This document shows, one piece after another, positions 44,787-51,469 of a DNA stretch of 64,000 bases. The translations under genes were made by a program, and so were the position numbers. The DNA lies in contig NZ_LT546028.1 of assembly GCF_900078305.2 (NCBI RefSeq), forward strand, positions 62,001-126,000. Reading direction: 5' to 3'. Positions within the stretch are counted from its first letter, which is position 1. Each line of letters begins with the position of its first letter. The notes below the pieces were generated by a model, which saw only the letters and a list, made by a program, of their open reading frames with translations, was not told the DNA's origin and made no database searches. Source of the stretch: Corynebacterium bouchesdurhonense. GTDB taxonomy: Bacteria > Actinomycetota > Actinomycetes > Mycobacteriales > Mycobacteriaceae.

Positions 44787-46566
44787 AGGTGTCCCGGCCC
44801 TCCCCCTGCATCGCGTCCGCGTCCAAGTCGCGCACCGCGGGCTTGTCCATGGCGTACTCGATCAGGCCCGTGAAGCGCTGGCGGCGGTCCTGAAGGAACG
44901 CCTCCCACTTGGACCCGAGCAGGTGCTCGGGGTTGATCTCGTGGCCTTCGATGACAGCATCGAACTCGGCGTCGTCCAGCAGCGACTTGGACTGCAGGCG
45001 CGGCAGGTAGCGCTTGGGCTCGTTGCCCTCGATGACCATCTCGGTGCGCCGCCCCATCGGGGTGCGGTTGAGCACGCTTGCCGACGCATCCTGCCGGGCG
45101 CCGATCCGCGAGCAGAACTCGGCCGGGAAGACGGTGTCAAAGCGGGGCTGCAGCTCGGCGTAGGTCCCGGCGTCGAACGGCTTGCCGGTGCGCCAGTCGC
45201 GCGCACCGCGTGCCATGAGCAGCGCGAACAGGCCGCGGTAGACGCCGCTCGTCTCGTCGGCGGTGATGAGCCGCGACTCCGCGAACTCCGCGTCGAGCAC
45301 GGTGCGGGGCACCTCGTCGGTCTCCCCCAGCACCCAGGGGGTGACTTCCTCCAGGTCCACGGCGGCGCGGATGGCCGGCGAGTGCGCCCCGTAGAGCTCG
45401 CCGAACACGCCGGACCAGAACCACCTGTTGAGGCGGTCGCGGCCGCGCTGATCCTCCAGCGCGCCGGGCCGCTCCCCCAGCCGCGCGAGGATCGCCGCCA
45501 GCGGCACGATCTGCGAGGAGTACGGGACCTGATCCACCGTGAAGATGCAGCGCTCGCCCAAAAACTCCGCGGCTTCGCGGAACGCGCGGGTCAACTCGTC
45601 GGCGTGCGCCAGGTACTCGTCCAGGGAGATCGCCAGGATGTCGCCACGGTGCCCGCTCGCCTGCCCCTTGCGGCTGGAGACCAGCATCGCCATCGCGCGC
45701 AGAAACTCCACGCGCCCGATGCGGTCCAGCGCGGGGTATTCGCGCAATTGCTTCTCGACGCCCCCGAAGTGCTCCGCCAACACAAAATCCGGATCCTGCG
45801 AGGCGAACAGGGACGTGAGCAGCTCGAACACGTCCATCTGCACGCCAGCGGAGTTGGCGTGGGCGAAGATCTGCCCCACACCCACCTGGGAGGTACCCCG
45901 GTCGACGCGGATGACCGGGACGTCATAGGCGGGCAACCAGCGCAGCACCTGCCGGTGGAACAGCTTCACGGCCTCCAGCATCTCCGGGTCCCCCGCGCCG
46001 GCAGCCATATCAATAAGGAGGTCGCTGCCTTCCTTCCACAGCAGCAGAGACACCGGTGCGACCCCGTGGCGCAGCATGTCCGCCCGGTCCACGATGCCGC
46101 CGGGGATCTCCGGGCCGAAGTGGGAACGCACCCGCCCGTCCAGGTCGACGGCGAAGACGGATTCGACGGGCATCGGGTTCGCGGCGACCGCGGCGCGCAC
46201 GTCCACGAAGAAGCGGCGCAGGATCGGCTGCCCCAGCGAGTCCACGGTGGGGATCACCCCGTCGCCTTTGAACGCGTGGTAGAGGGAGGTCAGGCGCTGT
46301 TGACCGTCGAGAAGCAAAAGCCCCGGCTCGACCCCGCCCACGTCCAGCCCCACAAGCGGGCGGGGGCGGAAGCGCACCGGTGAGTTGCGGGTATCCAGCG
46401 CGAGGAACGACCCGACGGGGTAGCCGCGCAGGACGGAGGTGATCAGGGTGCGGATGCGGTCGACGTCCCAGATGTATTCGCGCTGGAAGTCCGGCAGCTG
46501 GAGCTCGCCGCGTTCCGCCCGCTCGAACAGGTCAATCAACGAGTAACTCGGCGTGGTGAAGCCCAT
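44779..46566 (-). CDS. DUF262 (GmrSD N-terminal / ParB-like) protein
   Basis: 595 residues from ATG 46566, with TAAAGT 8 nt upstream. The N-terminal DUF262 domain has LPDFQREYIWD near residue 25 and the family motif LLLDGQQRLTSLYHA near 80. The C-terminal region ends in VLNRTPMGRR and EINPEHLLGSKW, seen in DUF262 proteins, but no HNH (DUF1524) motif is evident. Relatives include type IV restriction enzymes that cut modified DNA, so phage defence is possible; there are no methylase or other defence genes next to it. Confidence 0.78.
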   Translation of the reverse strand: MGFTTPSYSLIDLFERAERGELQLPDFQREYIWDVDRIRTLITSVLRGYPVGSFLALDTRNSPVRFRPRPLVGLDVGGVEPGLLLLDGQQRLTSLYHAFKGDGVIPTVDSLGQPILRRFFVDVRAAVAANPMPVESVFAVDLDGRVRSHFGPEIPGGIVDRADMLRHGVAPVSLLLWKEGSDLLIDMAAGAGDPEMLEAVKLFHRQVLRWLPAYDVPVIRVDRGTSQVGVGQIFAHANSAGVQMDVFELLTSLFASQDPDFVLAEHFGGVEKQLREYPALDRIGRVEFLRAMAMLVSSRKGQASGHRGDILAISLDEYLAHADELTRAFREAAEFLGERCIFTVDQVPYSSQIVPLAAILARLGERPGALEDQRGRDRLNRWFWSGVFGELYGAHSPAIRAAVDLEEVTPWVLGETDEVPRTVLDAEFAESRLITADETSGVYRGLFALLMARGARDWRTGKPFDAGTYAELQPRFDTVFPAEFCSRIGARQDASASVLNRTPMGRRTEMVIEGNEPKRYLPRLQSKSLLDDAEFDAVIEGHEINPEHLLGSKWEAFLQDRRQRFTGLIEYAMDKPAVRDLDADAMQGEGRDTFA

Positions 46567-46588
46567 GGCCCCCGACTTTAGAGCAGTT

Positions 46589-47533
46589 TCAGCAAATGCT
46601 CTCGTGATCCTCGTGCTCCGGGCGCTCCAGCTGGATCGTGGAGTGGGTGATGCCCAGCTGGAGCAGCGCGGCCTGCGCCCGGTCGAGCACGCGGGCCTGG
46701 TCCGCGGCGCCGGCGGCGTCCCCGCAGTGCGCCTCATCCAGGACGAGATGCGCGGTGGCCAGGACGCTCAGGCCGTCGAGCGACCACAGGTGGATGTCGT
46801 GCACGTCCGCCACCCCCGGCACCGCGCGCAGCGCCGGCTCCACGGCCTCGACATCGAAACCCTCCGGCACCTGCTCCAACAGCACCGCCGCAGACTGGCG
46901 CAGGAGCTGCCACGCGCGCGGCACCACGAGCGCGGCTATGAGTAAGGAGGCGATCACGTCGGCCGCGGCGAACCCGGTGAAGTGGATGACAGCGCCGGCG
47001 GCGATGACCGCCACCGAGCCCAGCATGTCCACCACCACGTGGAGGAACGCGCCCTGCACGTTGACGGACTGGCCGCGGTGGGCTGCGAGCAGCCACGCGG
47101 ACACGGCGTTAGCCACCAGGCCGATCACGGCGACGGCCATCATGGGGCCGGTGGCGATCTCCGCCGGCGCCCGCAGGCGGCGCACCGCTTCCACCACGAT
47201 GACCACGGAGATACCCATGACGGTCGCCGCGTTGGCCAGCGCGGCCAGCACCTCCACGCGCCGGTACCCGTAGGTGGCGCGCCGGGAGGCGGCACGGCGG
47301 CCGGTGAGGACGGCGATGAGGGCGATGATCAGCCCGGCGGCGTCGGAAAGCATGTGCATCGCGTCGGCCAGCAGCGCCATCGAGCCGGAGAGCAACCCGC
47401 CCACAACCTCGGCGACGAAAATAACTGTGGTGATGCCGAGCGCCGCCGCGAGCGCGCGCAGCGGCGCATCTGCCCCACCGTTCGCGTGGCTGTGCTGGTG
47501 CGCGTCCTGGTGCGCGTGCGTCCCTGTGCTCAT
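46589..47533 (-). CDS. Cation diffusion facilitator (zinc/cadmium exporter)
   Basis: 314 residues, six membrane helices. His-rich N-terminus (HAHQDAHQHSHANGG), metal-site motifs ADAMHMLSDAAG in helix II and HVVVDMLGS in helix V, and a cytoplasmic C-terminal domain from about 205 (VADVHDIHLWSLDG). Exports Zn2+ or similar ions by proton antiport in the family. An imperfect CAA/TTG dyad near 47563-47579 upstream could bind a metal regulator, but this is weak. Confidence 0.9.
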   Translation of the reverse strand: MSTGTHAHQDAHQHSHANGGADAPLRALAAALGITTVIFVAEVVGGLLSGSMALLADAMHMLSDAAGLIIALIAVLTGRRAASRRATYGYRRVEVLAALANAATVMGISVVIVVEAVRRLRAPAEIATGPMMAVAVIGLVANAVSAWLLAAHRGQSVNVQGAFLHVVVDMLGSVAVIAAGAVIHFTGFAAADVIASLLIAALVVPRAWQLLRQSAAVLLEQVPEGFDVEAVEPALRAVPGVADVHDIHLWSLDGLSVLATAHLVLDEAHCGDAAGAADQARVLDRAQAALLQLGITHSTIQLERPEHEDHESIC

Positions 47534-47797
47534 GCGACCCAGTGTAGGGCGGCGCCGCGCTTAATGACAACTTATTGAAAACGCTTGCCGCTCGCAACGA
47601 ATCGTTCTGAGCTGGGCCGATAGGAATCCACCTCGGGAAACGCCGTGGCGATCAAAATCACACCCGCCCCAGTTTGCTACCCTCGATAGCGACGGCCGCT
47701 GTACCGCTACGCGCAAAGCGGCCTTGGCGCCAGCTGAGGTTTCACCCAGAAGGTTCAGAGGGAGCCAAAGCCAACTTAGATACGAAAGGAAGTTGCT

Positions 47798-48232
47798 ATG
47801 ACTACCGCGACCCCGAATCCGAATGACCCGAACCGCAAGCTCGACCCGAAGGTCGAGAAGGTTGAGACCCACGAGACCCGTCGCGTGGAGACCACCCCGA
47901 CCACCACCAAGCGCGCTGTCGCTCCGACTGCCGGCTCCACCGCTGTGAACGCCGAGGAGAACAAGGGCGGCGGCTGGTGGAAGTGGCTGATCGGCTTGCT
48001 GGTCGCTCTGCTGCTGCTGTGGCTGCTGCTCTCCCTGTTCAACAACAACGACGAGGACACCGCCACCGTGGAGACCGCAACCTCCACCGTTGCCACCTCC
48101 ACCGTGGAGAACACCGAGACCGTGACCGAGGGCACCGCTACTGCTTCCGCCTCCGCGACCGCGGCTGACGAGACCGTGACCGAGACCGAGGTTGTCTCCG
48201 AGGTCACCGAGACCGTCGTTCCGACCACCTAG
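47798..48232 (+). CDS. Small single-pass membrane protein, Thr/Glu-rich
   Basis: 144 residues from ATG 47798 with GAAAGGAAG upstream. A charged N-terminus (about 1-58) is followed by GGGWWKW and one Leu-rich helix (about 62-80), then an extracytoplasmic tail of Thr, Val and Glu with repeats like TATSTVATSTVENTETV. No known domain is recognised. The tail could be a wall-spanning stalk. It has its own strong terminator. Confidence 0.75.
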   Translation: MTTATPNPNDPNRKLDPKVEKVETHETRRVETTPTTTKRAVAPTAGSTAVNAEENKGGGWWKWLIGLLVALLLLWLLLSLFNNNDEDTATVETATSTVATSTVENTETVTEGTATASASATAADETVTETEVVSEVTETVVPTT

Positions 48233-48250
48233 TCGCCCCCCGCGATGAGA

Positions 48251-48283
48251 GCCCCGCCTCCTCCCTGGAGGCGGGGCATTTTG
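48251..48283 (+). terminator. Rho-independent terminator
   Basis: Perfect 11-bp stem GCCCCGCCTCC / GGAGGCGGGGC with loop TCCCT, followed by ATTTTG. Ends the small membrane protein gene. Confidence 0.9.
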
Positions 48284-48298
48284 CTTGTCGACGCCCCC
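48283..48298 (+). repeat. Dispersed motif copy GCTTGTCGACGCCCCC
   Basis: Exact 16-mer in non-coding DNA, starting where the terminator T run ends; the last copy before the prophage. Confidence 0.75.
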
Positions 48299-48303
48299 TT
48301 TCA

Positions 48304-48347
48304 CCGCAGACACCCCGCCTCCCTCACGGGAAGCGGGGTGTCTGCGG
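48304..48347 (-). terminator. Second large hairpin, probably of a minus-strand gene
   Basis: Perfect 15-bp arms CCGCAGACACCCCGC and GCGGGGTGTCTGCGG, with an inner TCCC/GGGA pair. No T run. It would follow a minus-strand gene whose only visible trace is a short C-terminus ending at TAG 48393-48395. Confidence 0.55.
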
Positions 48348-48661
48348 TTCCGCGGTGCCGGTGCTACGCCGGTACAGCTGATACTGCTCGTACTACGCGG
48401 TTTCGTTGAGCGGGTTCTTCACCCAGCTCATCATGTCGCGCACTTTCCGCGACCTGATCTATTGGTTTGACCTGCACCTTTGCTTGTCCGGCGTGGCCGG
48501 GGTGGCCGGCCAAGCCGCCAAGAACGGGGGCGCGTGCGGGATTTCTGCGGGATCGGGGGCTCACTTCTCTCACTATGGCGTCACTCTTTACAGTGACGAC
48601 GCCTTTTACAATGACGCCGCAGTGAGGAAGGTGACCTGCAACTCACTGCGTGCTACCCGAC
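48348..48661. other. Host-prophage junction region without a clear gene
   Basis: At 48393-48434 the minus strand reads MMSWVKNPLNETA and TAG, a possible orphan C-terminus. From about 48440 to 48570 nothing is recognised apart from a GC-rich segment. At 48577-48615 there are operator-like repeats (listed separately). The host/prophage boundary probably lies here; no att core can be shown without the other end. Confidence 0.4.
48577..48615. promoter_or_regulatory. Operator-like repeats at the prophage edge
   Basis: GGCGTCACT (48577-48585) faces AGTGACGACGCC (48592-48603) as an imperfect dyad. TTTACAGTGACG is then followed by a similar TTTACAATGACG, giving a direct repeat. It lies upstream of the plus-strand phage promoter and could bind a phage repressor. 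Confidence 0.4.
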
Positions 48662-48690
48662 TTGCACATGCTAGTGCGGTGGCATATACT
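48662..48690 (+). promoter_or_regulatory. SigA-type promoter of the plus-strand phage operon
   Basis: TTGCAC, 17-nt spacer, TATACT: close to consensus. It is followed by an A/G-rich leader with GAGGGAAAGGGC before ATG 48724. Confidence 0.75.
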
Positions 48691-48723
48691 AGGGATGTAA
48701 GCAAGAGGGAAAGGGCAAAAACA

Positions 48724-49068
48724 ATGACCACCATCACCACCCGCACCGGGCAGTACTACAACGAACCCGGCGACATGCGCATCATCGAAAAGCACAACGC
48801 AGACGGCACCCTCATCTCTGAGCTCTACGCAGACCTCACCACGGGCCAGATTATGAACATCGAGACCACCGACGGCTTCCAAGGCGAGGGGCACGCACGC
48901 AGCCTCATTGAATACGCCGTCGCAAACCACATTCCCCTGCTTCACTCCCCCGAGTGGGCGTGCACCGAAGAAGGCGCAGCCTTCGCCGCCGCCACCGCCG
49001 ACCTCATTGACACCATCGATGACGAAGATGCATACGGCTACGAGGCCTACGCAGCCACCTTCGCCTAA
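48724..49068 (+). CDS. Phage GNAT-like protein
   Basis: 114 residues from ATG 48724 behind a strong promoter. The segment GFQGEGHARSLIEYAVANH resembles the acetyl-CoA-binding motif A of GNAT acetyltransferases, and LLHSPEWACTEEGAAFA is a tail seen in small phage GNAT-like proteins. The protein is short for a full GNAT fold and the C-terminus is acidic. First gene of a three-gene plus-strand operon facing the late genes. Confidence 0.6.
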   Translation: MTTITTRTGQYYNEPGDMRIIEKHNADGTLISELYADLTTGQIMNIETTDGFQGEGHARSLIEYAVANHIPLLHSPEWACTEEGAAFAAATADLIDTIDDEDAYGYEAYAATFA

Positions 49069-49101
49069 CCCCCCCCACCCACACCAGAAGGAGCCACCAC
49101 C

Positions 49102-49494
49102 ATGACTGACATTCAGACCCTCGCAATCCGCACCGCCGCAAAACTCGACCTCACCGACGACACAGCCGAAGACGCACTCGAAACCTACATCCGCCAAATT
49201 GAGGCTCTGGAGTCCCGCGAGATCGACCGCGGCAACATCAGCGACGACGACGCCGCTTTCCTCATCGAATCGATGGTGCAGGCGCAGCGCTCCGGCGACC
49301 TCGGACAGCGCCAGCTCGCAACACTGGAAGACCTCATGCCGCAGGTCCAGGCCGCGCAGGACACCCTGGAGACGATGGAGCAGCAGCGCAACGCCGCGAT
49401 TCGGGAAGCGCTTAGTGCTGGTGCCCGCGTGAAGGACGTAGCCGCAGCGTCCGGACTGTCCCGCCAGCGCGTCGAGCAGATCAGGGCGCAGTAA
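49102..49494 (+). CDS. Phage protein with C-terminal helix-turn-helix
   Basis: 130 residues with AGAAGGAG upstream of ATG 49102. Mostly helical, with a likely coiled coil at about 75-100 and a C-terminal HTH (ARVKDVAAASGLSRQRVEQI) like the DNA-binding part of sigma factor region 4. Its stop overlaps the next start (TAATG). A regulatory role in lysogeny is inferred. Confidence 0.6.
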   Translation: MTDIQTLAIRTAAKLDLTDDTAEDALETYIRQIEALESREIDRGNISDDDAAFLIESMVQAQRSGDLGQRQLATLEDLMPQVQAAQDTLETMEQQRNAAIREALSAGARVKDVAAASGLSRQRVEQIRAQ

Positions 49495-50168
49495 TGCAGG
49501 TCGGCGACCCGGACGGCCACGGGCGGTACGGCCACGTGGACGAGGAAGCCGACGGGCTTCTCTGCCACGAATGCGGCGGGCATTACCGCTCCCTGGGTGT
49601 GCACGCCTACACGGCGCACGGCATGACGGCGGACGAGTACCGGGCGGCGCATGGTATCCCGCAGCGGGTGCCGCTGATCGCCACCGAGACGAGGGAAGCG
49701 GTCTCAGCGGCGTCTGCTGCCCGTGTCGGGTCGGAGGCGTGGCTACGCATGGTGGAGAAACGAGACCCCACCGCGGCATCACACGCCCGCACCCGCGAGT
49801 CATTCCAGCGCAGGGGTAAGGACCGTGCCCGCCAGATCGAGGTAGCGAAGCGAAACATCGCGGGGGCGCGGAAGCCGATCACACGCCGCTGCGAGGTGTG
49901 CGACCGGCCCATCGTAGGCAGGAAGGATAGGTCCACGTGCTCCCCGCTGTGTGCCCGGATCAGCACGTACAGGTCTAAGTCTAGTGCCCCGGCGGAGGTG
50001 TGGGATCAGCTTCACGCGGAGGGGGCGGGCTGGTCGGAGATTGGGCGGCGGTATGGGGTGACGCACACGAATGTGCGGAACACTGTTCTGCGGTACCGGG
50101 CACACATGGCGGATGTGGAGTTTTTGGAGGCGCATGGGCCGGGTGATGTGCCGGAAAAGCGTGGGTAG
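49494..50168 (+). CDS. Phage zinc-finger / MucR-like regulator
   Basis: 224 residues. The N-terminal CHECGGHYRSLGVHAYTAHG followed by MTADEYRAAHGI matches the Ros/MucR zinc-binding fold. A second zinc ribbon-like segment (CEVCDRPIVGRKDRSTCSPL) lies near 130-150, and an HTH-like GWSEIGRRYGVTHTNVRN near 185. Three potential nucleic-acid-binding parts in one small protein suggest a phage transcription regulator. It is translationally coupled to the preceding gene. Confidence 0.65.
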   Translation: MQVGDPDGHGRYGHVDEEADGLLCHECGGHYRSLGVHAYTAHGMTADEYRAAHGIPQRVPLIATETREAVSAASAARVGSEAWLRMVEKRDPTAASHARTRESFQRRGKDRARQIEVAKRNIAGARKPITRRCEVCDRPIVGRKDRSTCSPLCARISTYRSKSSAPAEVWDQLHAEGAGWSEIGRRYGVTHTNVRNTVLRYRAHMADVEFLEAHGPGDVPEKRG

Positions 50169-50179
50169 AAACGCAAAAA

Positions 50180-50205
50180 GACCCCCACCACAAAAGGTGA
50201 GGGTC
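50180..50205 (-). terminator. Terminator of the phage late (minus) operon
   Basis: GACCCCCACC / GGTGAGGGTC stem with one mismatch; on the minus strand it is followed by TTTTTGCG. It stands between the convergent early and late transcripts. Confidence 0.8.
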
Positions 50206-50211
50206 AAAGGT

Positions 50212-50288
50212 CTACTCGAAACGGTTTCGAGTAGCGAGACAAGCGCAGGTCAGTGCGGTAGCCCGCGTTTCGAGTAGGTTTCGAGTTA
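50212..50288. repeat. Repeated decamer TTTCGAGTAG
   Basis: A palindrome CTACTCGAAA-cgg-TTTCGAGTAG (50212-50234) is followed by another TTTCGAGTAG (50268-50277) and TTTCGAGTTA (50279-50288). The last runs into the stop of the coiled-coil gene. Function unknown; it lies between the late terminator and the last late gene. Confidence 0.7.
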
Positions 50289-50639
50289 CTGTCCCCGCTC
50301 CGCCTTGAATCGTGCCAGCGACGGGAACGGCGGGTCGGTGAACTCGTCCATCTGCTCCAGGTGCGCCACGTAGTCCCGGTGGTCGGTGAGGTCAACCTCC
50401 AGCGCCTCGATGCGGGCCGCGCTCTCTTTCGCTTGGGCCGTGAGCAGCTCCACGGTCTCCAGCAGGCGCGGCACTTCGGCGACGCGGGCTGCGACTTCCT
50501 TGTTCGCGTTTACCTGCTTGTCGGCTCCGGTTTTGGCGCGCTGCATCGCAATGTAGCCCAGCACCACGACGGTGACAGAGGCGACGAAGGCAATCGCTTG
50601 CCAGCCGTTATTGATCGCGGATACGTCAAGGTCTGGCAT
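50286..50639 (-). CDS. Phage membrane coiled-coil protein (DUF2746-like)
   Basis: 117 residues: one N-terminal membrane helix (about 14-32, WQAIAFVASVTVVVLGYIAM) followed by a coiled coil (about 40-90). Size, layout and place after the holin fit small DUF2746-like phage membrane proteins, possibly a spanin-like or holin-accessory factor. It overlaps the previous gene by 14 nt. Confidence 0.6.
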   Translation of the reverse strand: MPDLDVSAINNGWQAIAFVASVTVVVLGYIAMQRAKTGADKQVNANKEVAARVAEVPRLLETVELLTAQAKESAARIEALEVDLTDHRDYVAHLEQMDEFTDPPFPSLARFKAERGQ

Positions 50640-51141
50640 CGGCGGGCACCTCCCTCACGTATACGGTTTCGGAGCGGCCCCGCCACACGGTGTAAATCGT
50701 GATACCTCCGAGTGCGATGTAGACAACGCCCCGGCTAAGGAATGGCACGAGGTGCTCTAGTAGGCGCTCTATCCAGCCCAGCCAGACCGGCCACCACACC
50801 GGCATGTTCACGTCCTCTGGGGGACTCCATAGGTACAGCACACCCCACAGCACAAGTATGGCGGTGGCGAGGCTTAGGGCGAAACTGTCGAACCGGGTTC
50901 CCCGCGACACCAGCGCCAGGAGGAGCGCCAGCGTACCAAAAATCCAGATCGCGGGGGATAGCCACCGGCTTTGCAACTCGAACACGTGCTGAATGAGGGC
51001 TTTATGGTCGCCGAGGTAGGACACGGAGCGGCAGAAGAACACGGCCACCAGCACGAGCATGATGCCGTGGTCGGTGGCGATCCAGTCGCGGAAGCGCCGC
51101 ACGCCGGGCTGCCATGTTTCGGGTAGGTGCTCAATCGGCAT
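50626..51141 (-). CDS. Phage multi-pass membrane protein
   Basis: 171 residues from ATG 51141, about four membrane helices (about 25-42, 62-78, 85-105, 140-155) and conserved-looking Trp-rich loops. It overlaps the holin gene end by 11 nt, and lies in the lysis module. No family is recognised; a second holin or superinfection-related membrane protein are both possible. Confidence 0.6.
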   Translation of the reverse strand: MPIEHLPETWQPGVRRFRDWIATDHGIMLVLVAVFFCRSVSYLGDHKALIQHVFELQSRWLSPAIWIFGTLALLLALVSRGTRFDSFALSLATAILVLWGVLYLWSPPEDVNMPVWWPVWLGWIERLLEHLVPFLSRGVVYIALGGITIYTVWRGRSETVYVREVPADARP

Positions 51142-51469
51142 TGGTGGCCTCCTGGACGGCGAGGCGGTCGCGGAGATCATCGAGCGTGTCTGTGGTGGTT
51201 GTGGGTGCTGCGTCGGCGGCGCGCTCCACCATCGACGGGGTGAACCCGTCCTTCGTGCTCCGGTTGACGAGGGCGGTGATCACGGTGGCTGCGGCGGTCG
51301 CTGCGATGCCGACGGTGGTGCCGTCCCACTCCGGCAGCGTCGCTACTTGGCCCGCGATGGACGCGAGGCCAGTCAGGACGATGAGAATCGTGCCCTTGTA
51401 CCGCAGCCACGTGGGCTGATCTTTGTAGGCGCGGGTTACCGCGTCAGCGGCAATTGCCTTGTTGTTCAT
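51131..51469 (-). CDS. Phage holin
   Basis: 112 residues with two hydrophobic helices (about 27-43 and 52-68) and a charged C-terminal tail, directly after the endolysin gene (its ATG follows the endolysin TAG with no gap). This is the classic holin position and size. It would open the membrane so that the endolysin reaches the wall. Confidence 0.75.
   Translation of the reverse strand: MNNKAIAADAVTRAYKDQPTWLRYKGTILIVLTGLASIAGQVATLPEWDGTTVGIAATAAATVITALVNRSTKDGFTPSMVERAADAAPTTTTDTLDDLRDRLAVQEATNAD

Noticed and set aside
47563-47579. Zur-type operator upstream of the CDF exporter
   Set aside because: Only an imperfect CAA/TTG dyad; too weak to name a regulator.
2991-48298. KOPS/FtsK-type polar signal as meaning of GCTTGTCGACG
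   Set aside because: Copies occur in both orientations over 45 kb with no strand preference visible.
48406-48723. Upstream extension of the GNAT-like phage gene
   Set aside because: A consensus promoter and RBS lie inside it; ATG 48724 is the only supported start.
50204-50395. Minus-strand 63-codon frame over the decamer repeats
   Set aside because: Out of frame with the coiled-coil gene, no RBS, Arg/Ser-rich shadow composition.
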